The notes under the pieces: generated by a model | The model's database searches: none | What the model saw: only the letters and a program-made list of their open reading frames with translations | What the model was told of the DNA's origin: nothing | Position numbers and translations under genes: made by a program | In this document: piece after piece, positions 1 through 5,818 of the stretch | Position numbering within the stretch: the stretch's first letter is position 1 | Layout: each line of letters starts with the position of its first letter | Assembly: GCA_019420045.1 (NCBI GenBank) | Contig: JAHZHY010000183.1 | Coordinates: forward strand, 1-8,589 | Length of the DNA: 8,589 nucleotides | Source: Clostridiales bacterium | GTDB lineage: Bacteria > Bacillota > Clostridia > Oscillospirales > Butyricicoccaceae | Direction: 5' to 3'

Positions 1-1344
1 TATATGAATATCCTCACCTATAACACACTGTTCCGCGGGGATATGGATCTCAAGCCGGTGCCTGAGCTGGTGGATACCTATGAGAACACCAGTGACACCG
101 AATGGGTTTTCCATCTGAGACAGGGAGTCAAGTTCCACGACGGCAGCGAAATGACAGCCGATGATGTGGTGGCTTCCATTGAATATGCCAAGACCTGCCC
201 GGAAGTCAACCTGTATAACGGTTCGGTGGAGAAGATCGAGAAGGTGGACGATTACACCGTCAAGATTACCACCCCTGGCCCTTCGGCCATCCTGCTCAAC
301 GACCTGTGCCATCACGGCAACGCCATCGTTCCCAAGAAGCTGCTGGACGAAGGCCACGACTTTGCCACCGATCCGGTGGGCAGCGGTCCTTATAAGTTTG
401 TCAGCTGGAAGCGGGGCGACAGCCTGGAGTTCGAAGCCTTTGAAGATTATTTCGACAAAGACCATATGCCTTCCATCAAGCACATGACCTGGAAGATCAT
501 CCCCGAAGGTTCTTCCCGCACCATCGCCCTGGAGGCCGGTGAAGTGGACTTTGTGGTGGAAGTGGAAGCCATGGATGCCGAGCGCATCGAGAGCAACAGC
601 GATCTGACTCTGCTCCAGCATGATTCCACCAACCATATGTGGATGATGCTCAACAACGAAAAGCCCGGCCTCAGCAATGTGGATGTGAGAAGAGCCATCA
701 ACAGCGTGGTCAACAAAGAGAACATCGTCACAGTGGCCCTCAATGGCATGGGCGTGGCTTCTTACTCCCAGACTCCCTCCAACCTGGAAGGGGCCACCGA
801 GGAGAAGAGCGAAAAGTACGATGTGGAGCAGGCCAAGAAATACATGGAGCAGTCGGGTGTGGACCCGTCCACCATCCAGCTGAGCATCATCTGCTCCAAT
901 GACCAGAAGAAGCGGGCCGCCGAAGTGATTCAGTCCGATGTGGCCACTTTGGGCATCGATGCCACCATCGAGAGCATGGATCTGGCCACCTACCTGAGCA
1001 CTACAGCAGAAGGCAATTACACAGCCGCTATCGGCAACTATTCGGCCAGCAATATGCTGTCCTACCTCACCGGTGTTTATCACAGCAAATCCATTGGTGC
1101 TTCCAACAAGACCCGTCTCAATAACCCGGAAGTGGATGCCCTGATCGATCAGGCGTGCGCCACCATCGATGAAGCGGAACGGGAAGAAGTTCTGCGCCAG
1201 TGCAACACGCTCATCAATGAGCTGTGCCCCCAGGTTCCTCTGTTCCAGGATGTGTACCTCCGGGCCTACAACGCCAATCTGGAAGGCGTGGAGATCAATG
1301 CAGCCGGTTTCCTCTATTTCAACGATGTGAAGTGGAAGGAATAA
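1..1344 (+). CDS. ABC transporter solute-binding protein, family 5 (peptide/nickel type), 5' partial
   Basis: This is the extracytoplasmic receptor of an ABC importer of the oligopeptide/dipeptide/nickel class (SBP_bac_5). It would capture ligand outside the membrane and deliver it to the permease. The frame is open from base 1, and the ATG at 4 is probably internal, because no ribosome site or signal peptide is visible. Full-length members have about 500-550 residues including a lipoprotein signal, so roughly 60-100 N-terminal residues lie upstream. Family features include the stretch around residues 40-60 (VKFHDGSEMTADDVVASIEY), the GSGPYKFVSW motif near residue 127, and the late segment ending in QVPLFQDVYLRAYNANLEGV. 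The ligand cannot be read from the sequence. A strong terminator follows 56 bases after the stop, so this is the last or only gene of its transcript. Permease and ATPase genes would have to be upstream or elsewhere. Family assignment is firm; the substrate is unknown. Confidence 0.92.
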   Translation, partial: YMNILTYNTLFRGDMDLKPVPELVDTYENTSDTEWVFHLRQGVKFHDGSEMTADDVVASIEYAKTCPEVNLYNGSVEKIEKVDDYTVKITTPGPSAILLNDLCHHGNAIVPKKLLDEGHDFATDPVGSGPYKFVSWKRGDSLEFEAFEDYFDKDHMPSIKHMTWKIIPEGSSRTIALEAGEVDFVVEVEAMDAERIESNSDLTLLQHDSTNHMWMMLNNEKPGLSNVDVRRAINSVVNKENIVTVALNGMGVASYSQTPSNLEGATEEKSEKYDVEQAKKYMEQSGVDPSTIQLSIICSNDQKKRAAEVIQSDVATLGIDATIESMDLATYLSTTAEGNYTAAIGNYSASNMLSYLTGVYHSKSIGASNKTRLNNPEVDALIDQACATIDEAEREEVLRQCNTLINELCPQVPLFQDVYLRAYNANLEGVEINAAGFLYFNDVKWKE

Positions 1345-1400
1345 CAAAACCGCTTACACTTTGCGGCAAGCGCCGCTTCTCATAAACCCTCATAAAAGCC

Positions 1401-1430
1401 AAAAGCCAGGGACAAAAGTCCCTGGCTTTT
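1401..1430 (+). terminator. Rho-independent terminator after the solute-binding protein gene
   Basis: A perfect 13-bp inverted repeat: AAAAGCCAGGGAC at 1401-1413, an AAAA loop, then GTCCCTGGCTTTT at 1418-1430. The 3' arm ends in four T. It starts 56 bases after the stop at 1344 and closes that transcript. The left arm begins with four A, so weak activity on the opposite strand is also possible. Confidence 0.88.
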
Positions 1431-1506
1431 GTGCATATTAACATATTAAAATATCCTACTGGAAATATAAAAAAGAAAATATACGAAAAGTAGAAGAAAA
1501 AAGTCG

Positions 1507-1535
1507 TTTTCTTTTTGGGGGCTCCATGGTACAAT
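1507..1535 (+). promoter_or_regulatory. Possible promoter for the AI-2E family permease
   Basis: A TACAAT -10 candidate at 1530-1535 lies 17 bases after a poor -35 (TTTTCT, 1507-1512). It would start transcription near 1542, just before the ribosome site at 1547-1552. The region upstream (1436-1510) is clearly AT-rich. The gene follows a terminator and must have its own promoter, but the -35 match is weak, so this assignment is tentative. Confidence 0.35.
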
Positions 1536-1559
1536 CGAAACAGAAAAGGAGGGGAAATG

Positions 1560-2726
1560 ATGAAAAAACACCCATGGGGTCTGCTGGACAGGCGGGCCAT
1601 ATCCAATTTGCTGGTGGCTGTGCTGGCCATCTCCTTTTATCTGGCCGTAGCGAATCTCACTTCCATCCGGGAGCATTTGCGCAACTTCCTGGACATCCTC
1701 TCTCCCTTCCTGGTGGGCTTTGCCATTGCCTTCCTTCTCAACGCCCCCATGGAATTTTTTCGCCAAAAGGTCTATGGACACCTGCGGGGAGGAAAGGCCC
1801 TGGCCATTCTGACCGTCTATTTGCTGGCAACAGCGGTGGTGGCCGTGCTGGTGCAGCTGGTGCTGCCCCAGGTGATCCGGTCGGTGGAGCTGTTTGTTTA
1901 CAATGTGCCCTATTATCTCAGCAATCTCAACGATTTGTCCCAGGACATAGTGTCCCGTCTGCATCTGGACAGCCGGGTGGTGGGAAGCCTGGTAGACACC
2001 TATGATGATCTGGTGCGCCAGGCCGGGGATACCCTGTACCGCCGCCTGCCCGATCTGTTCAACCTGGGCGTGGCTTTGGGAAGCGGCGTGATCTCCGGCT
2101 TTACCGCCCTCATTGCCTCCATTTATATGTTGTACAGCAAGGAGAATCTGGCCCGTCTGCTGAAGCGGCTGGTGTATGCCTTTGTGCCCACCGACAAAGC
2201 GCGGGTCTTTTTGGGCTATTGCCGCAAGTGCAATCAGATTTTCTCGGCCTTCCTCAATGGAAAAATCATCGACAGCGCCATCATCGGTATGCTGTGTTTC
2301 TTCTTGTCCTGTCTGATCAAAATCCCCTTTGCCATTCTGGTCAGCGTCATTGTGGGCGTTACCAACATCATTCCCTTTTTTGGTCCCATTGTGGGAGCGG
2401 TACCCTGCCTGATGATCCTGCTCATTGTGGACCCTTTCAGTGCCTTGCGGTTTTTCATCCTCATTGTGGCGCTGCAGCAGTTTGACGGCAATATTCTGGG
2501 CCCCAAGATCCTGGGGGACAGCACCGGCCTTTCTCCGCTGCTGGTGTTGGTAGCCATCGTAGTGGGCGGCGGACTTTTCGGTTTTCTGGGGATGGTGCTG
2601 GGCGTGCCGGCCTGCGCTGTGCTCTATTCCATCCTGCGGGATGTGACCGCCCTTAAGCTGCGTCAGAGGGGCGTGGATGAAAAAGGGAATTCTCTTCCTC
2701 CTTCCTCAAAGGAAGCAGAGCAATAA
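1560..2726 (+). CDS. AI-2E family transporter (UPF0118 permease)
   Basis: A polytopic inner-membrane protein of the AI-2E/PerM/UPF0118 family. Members have been linked to quorum-signal export, Na+/H+ exchange or other efflux, and the substrate here is unknown. At 388 residues its length is normal. Hydrophobic segments lie near residues 14-32, 46-62, 80-103, 170-192, 237-252, 255-273, 278-291, 295-306 and 327-358. A soluble stretch of about 65 residues (105-170) follows the third, as is usual. The family signature GVTNIIPFFGPIVGAVP occupies residues 266-282. QQFDGNILGPKILGDSTGLSP follows at 306-326, then a Gly-rich last helix. The start chosen is the second of two adjacent ATGs: AGGAGG (1547-1552) stands 7 bases before 1560 but only 4 before 1557. 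A longer TTG start at 1515 has no ribosome site. It appears monocistronic, between two terminators, and converges on the padR operon. Family is certain; function is not. Confidence 0.92.
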   Translation: MKKHPWGLLDRRAISNLLVAVLAISFYLAVANLTSIREHLRNFLDILSPFLVGFAIAFLLNAPMEFFRQKVYGHLRGGKALAILTVYLLATAVVAVLVQLVLPQVIRSVELFVYNVPYYLSNLNDLSQDIVSRLHLDSRVVGSLVDTYDDLVRQAGDTLYRRLPDLFNLGVALGSGVISGFTALIASIYMLYSKENLARLLKRLVYAFVPTDKARVFLGYCRKCNQIFSAFLNGKIIDSAIIGMLCFFLSCLIKIPFAILVSVIVGVTNIIPFFGPIVGAVPCLMILLIVDPFSALRFFILIVALQQFDGNILGPKILGDSTGLSPLLVLVAIVVGGGLFGFLGMVLGVPACAVLYSILRDVTALKLRQRGVDEKGNSLPPSSKEAEQ

Positions 2727-2750
2727 GCCCAAAGGAATCCATGCAAAGAG

Positions 2751-2795
2751 AAAGCCCCAAGGGAGACGGTCGGATGCCGTCTCCTTTGGGGCTTT
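2751..2795. terminator. Bidirectional terminator between convergent genes
   Basis: A 19-bp stem (2751-2769 with 2777-2795) has one G-T wobble and a 7-base loop. On the plus strand it ends in GGGGCTTTT. On the minus strand the stem is followed by a T/C-rich run (CTTTCTCTTT). It begins 25 bases after the permease stop (2726). The minus-strand gene ending at 2810 lies 14 bases to its right, so it can stop both convergent transcripts. Confidence 0.88.
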
Positions 2796-2809
2796 TGTGA
2801 GGAAATAGA

Positions 2810-3478
2810 TCAATCCAGCTTGCTATCCAGGATTTTGTAGAGGATCAACAGCAGGGCAATGCCTCCCAGAGCCAGCAGCAGATGAATGGAGGCGATAGGG
2901 GTGGTAATAAACACATTGGCCCCCATGCACAGAAGCATGGCGACAAACAGAAGGAGAAAGAAAAGGAATGCTTCTTTTTTCTTTGGGCCGGCATCGGTGC
3001 GGAAGGCATTTTTGCAAATGGCCTGGACAAGAGCGGTGGAAAGAGCGAGAATCAACAGGCCGCTGATCAGATTGCCCGCAGTCAGTGTTACATAAGGCCA
3101 TGTGCTGGGCTTGATCATCTGCTGGACGCACTGGAAGAAAAGCCAGAGAGCCAGCAGCATACTGGTGAGGAAGAAAAGGTCTCTGCAAAAAGAGAGAACG
3201 CGGGTGCGGCCTGTCAGTTTGGGGATTTCTGCAATGACATCGTCGCAGAACAGGCGATAGTCCTCACCGATGACATCTTTGATATGGGCTCCCCGGTGTT
3301 CGCCGTCCAGGATCATTTCTGTCATGTCCCGGCGTACTTTCTCCTGATCGTATGGACTGATGTTGGCTGCGCGGATATACACCACCATATTGGTCAGGAC
3401 TTCTTTGTTCTCCGGGTTTTGGATGCAGTGTTCCAATGCATTGTTTTCATTCAGCAGTTGTTTGGTTCGTTTGCTCAT
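2810..3478 (-). CDS. DUF1048-like membrane protein, partner of PadR
   Basis: A 222-residue protein of unknown function. Residues 1-90 are soluble and helical. They contain a stretch (about 54-80: MILDGEHRG, then IKDVIGEDYRLFCDD) resembling DUF1048-type domains, which are commonly encoded beside PadR regulators; I recognise this only by pattern. Residues 100-122, 127-155, 169-192 and 196-215 form four strongly hydrophobic segments, with a basic loop (PKKKEA, 165-170) between the second and third, so this is an integral membrane protein. The ATG has a good ribosome site (AGGGAGGG, about 7 bases upstream) located inside the end of padR. The two genes overlap by 32 bases in different frames, so translation is probably coupled. 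PadR-partner membrane proteins are often thought to sense or respond to envelope stress, but nothing here proves that. It ends at the terminator shared with the convergent permease gene. Confidence 0.8.
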   Translation of the reverse strand: MSKRTKQLLNENNALEHCIQNPENKEVLTNMVVYIRAANISPYDQEKVRRDMTEMILDGEHRGAHIKDVIGEDYRLFCDDVIAEIPKLTGRTRVLSFCRDLFFLTSMLLALWLFFQCVQQMIKPSTWPYVTLTAGNLISGLLILALSTALVQAICKNAFRTDAGPKKKEAFLFFLLLFVAMLLCMGANVFITTPIASIHLLLALGGIALLLILYKILDSKLD

Positions 3479-3812
3479 TTTCTGTCCCTCCCTGAATGTC
3501 GCAGATCAAAGCGTGTATGGCTTTGGAAAGTTCGTCATAGCTGCTGAGAAAATCGGTTAGGGCCTGCTCTCCCTGGGGCGTCAGCGCGTAGTATTTTCGC
3601 TTGGGCCCCAGATCGGAGGCCTGATATGTGGCGTGAATCCATTTGTTTTTTTCCAAGCGGAGCAACAGGGGATAGATGGTGCCTTCTGTGATTTTTCCAA
3701 AGCCATAGGCTATGAGCTGCTGGGATATTTCATATCCATAGGTTTTCTTTTTGCTGATGATGGCCAGGACACAGCCTTCCAGCGTACCTTTCAGCATTTG
3801 TGATGGGATCAA
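3447..3812 (-). CDS. PadR family transcriptional regulator
   Basis: A 121-residue winged-helix repressor of the PadR family (short, PadR-s2-like form). Diagnostic residues are MLKGTLEG (6-13), the recognition region YGYEISQQL (25-33), EGTIYPLLLRLE (43-54), and the wing with GPKRKYYALTPQG (69-81). A short C-terminal helix forms the dimer interface. The start is a TTG at 3812-3810: AAGGAGG stands 7 bases upstream, and the resulting MIPSQMLKGTLEG N-terminus fits the family. The in-frame ATG at 3797 would remove five residues and has no ribosome site. The open frame continues upstream to 3980, but that part crosses the promoter and is not coding. Its 3' end overlaps the downstream membrane-protein gene by 32 bases. 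The palindrome over its own -10 box suggests autorepression. The inducing signal is unknown; family members respond to phenolics, drugs or envelope stress. Confidence 0.93.
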   Translation of the reverse strand: MIPSQMLKGTLEGCVLAIISKKKTYGYEISQQLIAYGFGKITEGTIYPLLLRLEKNKWIHATYQASDLGPKRKYYALTPQGEQALTDFLSSYDELSKAIHALICDIQGGTENEQTNQTTAE

Positions 3813-3859
3813 CAGGCCACCTCCTTGTCTTTGACTATATTGCAAAACAAAGTACCTGA

Positions 3860-3880
3860 GTATATTGTATTGCAATATAC
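3860..3880. promoter_or_regulatory. Candidate PadR operator over the padR -10 box
   Basis: A perfect interrupted palindrome: GTATATTG (3860-3867), 5 bases, CAATATAC (3873-3880). It covers the -10 element and part of the spacer, where repressor binding would block RNA polymerase. A related sequence, TATATTGCAA, lies at 3836-3845 in the leader, 25 bases from the equivalent part of the first site, and may be a second, weaker half-site. PadR proteins usually bind such AT-rich dyads in their own promoters. Binding by this PadR is inferred from position. Confidence 0.7.
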
Positions 3881-3892
3881 CGGTGCTGTCAA
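3864..3892 (-). promoter_or_regulatory. Sigma-A promoter of the padR operon
   Basis: Read on the minus strand: TTGACA (3892-3887), a 17-base spacer, TACAAT (3869-3864). The match is near consensus. Transcription would start near 3857, leaving a leader of about 45 bases before the TTG start at 3812. The -10 box lies inside a perfect palindrome. Confidence 0.85.
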
Positions 3893-3984
3893 GAGAGAAT
3901 CCAAAATGGGAGGGAGCGGTGCTGGGGCCTATGGCTTTTTTCTGCCGATTTTGGAGGAAAGGGCAGGGAAAAGCAAACATTCAC

Positions 3985-4013
3985 TTGAAGCGTCGGGGGA
4001 TGTGATGTATAAT
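3985..4013 (+). promoter_or_regulatory. Sigma-A promoter of the coiled-coil protein gene
   Basis: TTGAAG (3985-3990), a 17-base spacer and a consensus TATAAT (4008-4013). The expected start is near 4020, giving a leader of about 80 bases before the ATG at 4101. It points away from the padR promoter, with about 90 bases between the two -35 boxes. No operator-like palindrome was seen here. Confidence 0.75.
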
Positions 4014-4100
4014 CGTATCACTATCAGAGGAATGGACGGGGAATAGGAAGAAAAATGGCCCCCGGCAGAGGACCTTTTCAGGAAAGCAGGAGGGGTATCA

Positions 4101-4439
4101 ATGGAACCAATGGGATTGCAGGAAACCATGGAACAAATCCTGCTGGAATTGCGGCAGAACCGGCTGATGCTGGAACAGCTGGAGGAAACCCAGCAGAATC
4201 ATACCAAAATGCTTCAGGAGCATTACCGGCTGCTGAAAGAGCAGGATGAAGATCTGCTCAAAATCAAGGTGCGTTTGGAAAACGATTTGTGTCCCAAGCT
4301 GGATATGCTGTTTGAAGGCCAGGTGAATCTGGCTGAGCAGCGGGACCGGGATCAGCGGGAAATCCGCCGCCGTATCCGGGAAGTGGAGGACAAAAACACC
4401 ATCCTCACCGTGCAGGTGGAGGAACTGTTGAAAGCATGA
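4101..4439 (+). CDS. Small coiled-coil protein of unknown function
   Basis: A 112-residue, highly charged, all-helical protein. Heptad-like hydrophobic spacing runs from about residue 5 to 60 (LQETMEQILLELRQNRLMLEQLEE onward). After a break at LCPKLDMLFEGQ (63-74), a second helix runs to the end (LAEQRDRDQREIRRRIREVEDK and beyond). A helix pair joined by a PKLDMLFEG-like turn is familiar from small uncharacterised Clostridia proteins, but I know no established function. There is no signal peptide or membrane segment, so it is probably cytoplasmic and oligomeric. The start is well supported: AGGAGG at 4088-4093 is 7 bases before the ATG. It has its own promoter (TATAAT at 4008) and its own terminator, so it is a single-gene unit. 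It could be a structural or adaptor protein; nothing nearby fixes its role. Confidence 0.82.
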   Translation: MEPMGLQETMEQILLELRQNRLMLEQLEETQQNHTKMLQEHYRLLKEQDEDLLKIKVRLENDLCPKLDMLFEGQVNLAEQRDRDQREIRRRIREVEDKNTILTVQVEELLKA

Positions 4440-4440
4440 T

Positions 4441-4472
4441 AAAACCGCCCGGCTGTCGGCCGGGCGGTTTTT
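4441..4472 (+). terminator. Rho-independent terminator after the coiled-coil gene
   Basis: A GC-rich perfect 13-bp stem (AAAACCGCCCGGC at 4441-4453 with 4459-4471), a 5-base loop and a run of five T. It starts 2 bases after the stop codon and separates this gene from yaaA. Confidence 0.9.
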
Positions 4473-4519
4473 CCAGTGAGAGGGTTTTGCTGCACTATAT
4501 ATAATAAGGAGAAAAGCCG

Positions 4520-5263
4520 ATGCAGATCATCATATCCCCGGCGAAAAAGATGCGGGATGAGCTGGACAGCCTGGCGCCCCGCTCTCAGCCGGTGTTTGAG
4601 AAAGAGGCCGGGCAGCTGGCGGGGTGGCTGAAAAGCCTTTCTTATGAGGAGCTGAAAAAGCGCCTTTCCTGTTCGGAAGCCATCGCCCGACAGAACTATG
4701 AGCGGTATCAGAAAATGGATCTGACAAAGAACCTCAGCCCGGCCATATTGTCTTACGAGGGAATCCAGTATCAGTATATGGCCCCTGGGGTGTTCACCTA
4801 TCAGGAGTTTGATTATCTCCAGCAGCATCTGGCCATTTTGTCCGGGCTGTATGGCCTGCTGCGGCCTTTTGACGGAGTGCGCCCCTATCGGCTGGAGATG
4901 GGGACAAAGCTGAAAGCCCCCTTTGCGGACAATTTATATGACTTCTGGGGCGACCGCCTGGCCCGTGAGCTGACGAAGGAGGATCGGGTGGTGGTGAACC
5001 TGGCTTCCTGGGAATATGGCCGGGCAGTGGTGCGTCACCTGGAAGATGATGTACAGTGCATCACTCCGGTGTTCGGCCAGCTGATCGGGGGTAAAGTGGT
5101 GGAAAAAGGGGTCTATGTGAAGATGGCCCGGGGAGAAATGGTTCGTTTTCTGGCTGAACGCCAGGGGGAGGAGCCCCAGGTGATGCAGGAATTTGATGCC
5201 TTGGGCTATCGGTACGATCCGGCCCGCTCCGATGAAGAAACTTATATATTTTTGAAGTCATAA
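4520..5263 (+). CDS. yaaA: Peroxide stress protein YaaA (UPF0246)
   Basis: A 247-residue cytoplasmic protein of the YaaA/UPF0246 family. In E. coli YaaA lowers intracellular free iron and protects DNA and proteins from Fenton damage during hydrogen peroxide stress; the family is also reported to bind DNA. Hallmarks are the N-terminal IIISPAKKM (3-11), LSYEGIQYQ near 78-86, the central LSGLYGLLRPFDGVRPYRLEMGTKL (107-131), FWGDRLA (142-148), NLASWEYGRAV (160-170) and KMARGEMVRFL (201-211). The length matches the family (about 245-260). The ATG has AAGGAG at 4506-4511, 8 bases upstream. A TATAAT at 4500-4505 touches this ribosome site and cannot drive a normal leader, so the promoter is unclear; readthrough of the upstream terminator is possible. 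It converges on the flavodoxin gene, sharing the terminator at 5277-5309. No OxyR or PerR site was recognised. Confidence 0.95.
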   Translation: MQIIISPAKKMRDELDSLAPRSQPVFEKEAGQLAGWLKSLSYEELKKRLSCSEAIARQNYERYQKMDLTKNLSPAILSYEGIQYQYMAPGVFTYQEFDYLQQHLAILSGLYGLLRPFDGVRPYRLEMGTKLKAPFADNLYDFWGDRLARELTKEDRVVVNLASWEYGRAVVRHLEDDVQCITPVFGQLIGGKVVEKGVYVKMARGEMVRFLAERQGEEPQVMQEFDALGYRYDPARSDEETYIFLKS

Positions 5264-5272
5264 AGGGCAGAG

Positions 5273-5309
5273 AAAAAAGGCCCGTCCTTTTCAATGAAGG
5301 ACGGGCCTT
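5273..5309. terminator. Terminator shared by yaaA (+) and the bil operon (-)
   Basis: A perfect 13-bp stem (AAGGCCCGTCCTT at 5277-5289 with 5297-5309) has a 7-base loop. On the minus strand the stem runs into a TTTTTT tract (complement of 5273-5278), making it a strong terminator 26 bases after the flavodoxin stop. On the plus strand the T-run is short (CCTTGCTG), so it is weaker for yaaA. Confidence 0.87.
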
Positions 5310-5335
5310 GCTGTATTTATATCGATATGGCTTTC

Positions 5336-5818
5336 TTATTTGGTTACAGCGGCTTTAAGCCGGAGCAGATCGGCATCATCGGGATGGCTCAGGGCCTGAT
5401 CAAAGTTTTCCAGCATGGCGGTGCGACGGGGGCTGTCCTCCATTCCTTGGTAGCGCTCCCGTACGCTTTGAGGCATCTTGCCCTGGCACATATAGGAGCC
5501 GATGCATTCGGTGCCTTCTGGCAAAAGGGCTTGTACACGCCCTAAAATCTGGGAAAAATAGGCATCATTTCCACCAAAACCGGCGGTGCCGAACAAAAAT
5601 ACTTGCTGATGGGTCAGGTTTTGGAGAAACTGGGCGGTAGCGGCATCGCAAGTGCCTTTGTCGGTCCAGAACCCCACATAAATGGTTTGGGCAGCCAGAG
5701 CTTTGGCATCGGGCGCACCGCAATAGAGGCAGTCCGCCTGAGGCAGGGTCTCCTTTAGGGCCTGAGCCAGGAGAGCGGTATTGCCTGTGCGGCTGCTATA
5801 AACAATGGAATAACTCAT
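5336..5818 (-). CDS. bilS: Flavodoxin-like protein, BilS type
   Basis: A 160-residue cytoplasmic flavodoxin. The FMN phosphate loop is SSRTGNT at residues 8-14, after the first strand (SIVY). The second flavin loop region is GFWTDKGTCDAA (49-60), followed by FLFGTAGFGG (74-83). The C-terminal part has IGSYMCQGKMPQSVRERYQ (106-124), a pattern found in a subgroup of flavodoxins fused or paired with oxidoreductases. The start ATG overlaps the reductase stop by 4 bases (ATGA), with AAGGAGG about 10 bases upstream inside that gene, so translation is probably coupled. In the gut bilirubin reductase operon, as I recall it, bilS encodes a flavodoxin-like protein that aids BilR. The natural inference is that it passes electrons to, or maintains flavin in, BilR. 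It is the last gene before the terminator at 5309. The flavodoxin call is firm; the BilS name rests on gene context. Confidence 0.85.
   Translation of the reverse strand: MSYSIVYSSRTGNTALLAQALKETLPQADCLYCGAPDAKALAAQTIYVGFWTDKGTCDAATAQFLQNLTHQQVFLFGTAGFGGNDAYFSQILGRVQALLPEGTECIGSYMCQGKMPQSVRERYQGMEDSPRRTAMLENFDQALSHPDDADLLRLKAAVTK

Noticed and set aside
1446..1964. A 172-codon minus-strand frame across the permease start
   Set aside because: Gln/His-rich translation antisense to the AI-2E permease, without a start signal.
2882..3547. A 221-codon open frame on the plus strand opposite the DUF1048-like gene and padR
   Set aside because: The minus strand holds a typical PadR and a membrane protein with good ribosome sites. 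The plus frame has neither a ribosome site nor family features.
3813..3980. A longer N-terminus for PadR
   Set aside because: The extra 56 residues are encoded by the promoter and operator and do not resemble PadR. TTG at 3812 has an ideal ribosome site.
3825..4046. A 73-codon plus-strand frame between padR and the coiled-coil gene
   Set aside because: It runs through the padR promoter and operator and over the next gene's -10 box, with no ribosome site.
4500..4505. TATAAT before yaaA as its promoter
   Set aside because: The start point would fall at or after the ribosome site, and no -35 element lies at the right distance.
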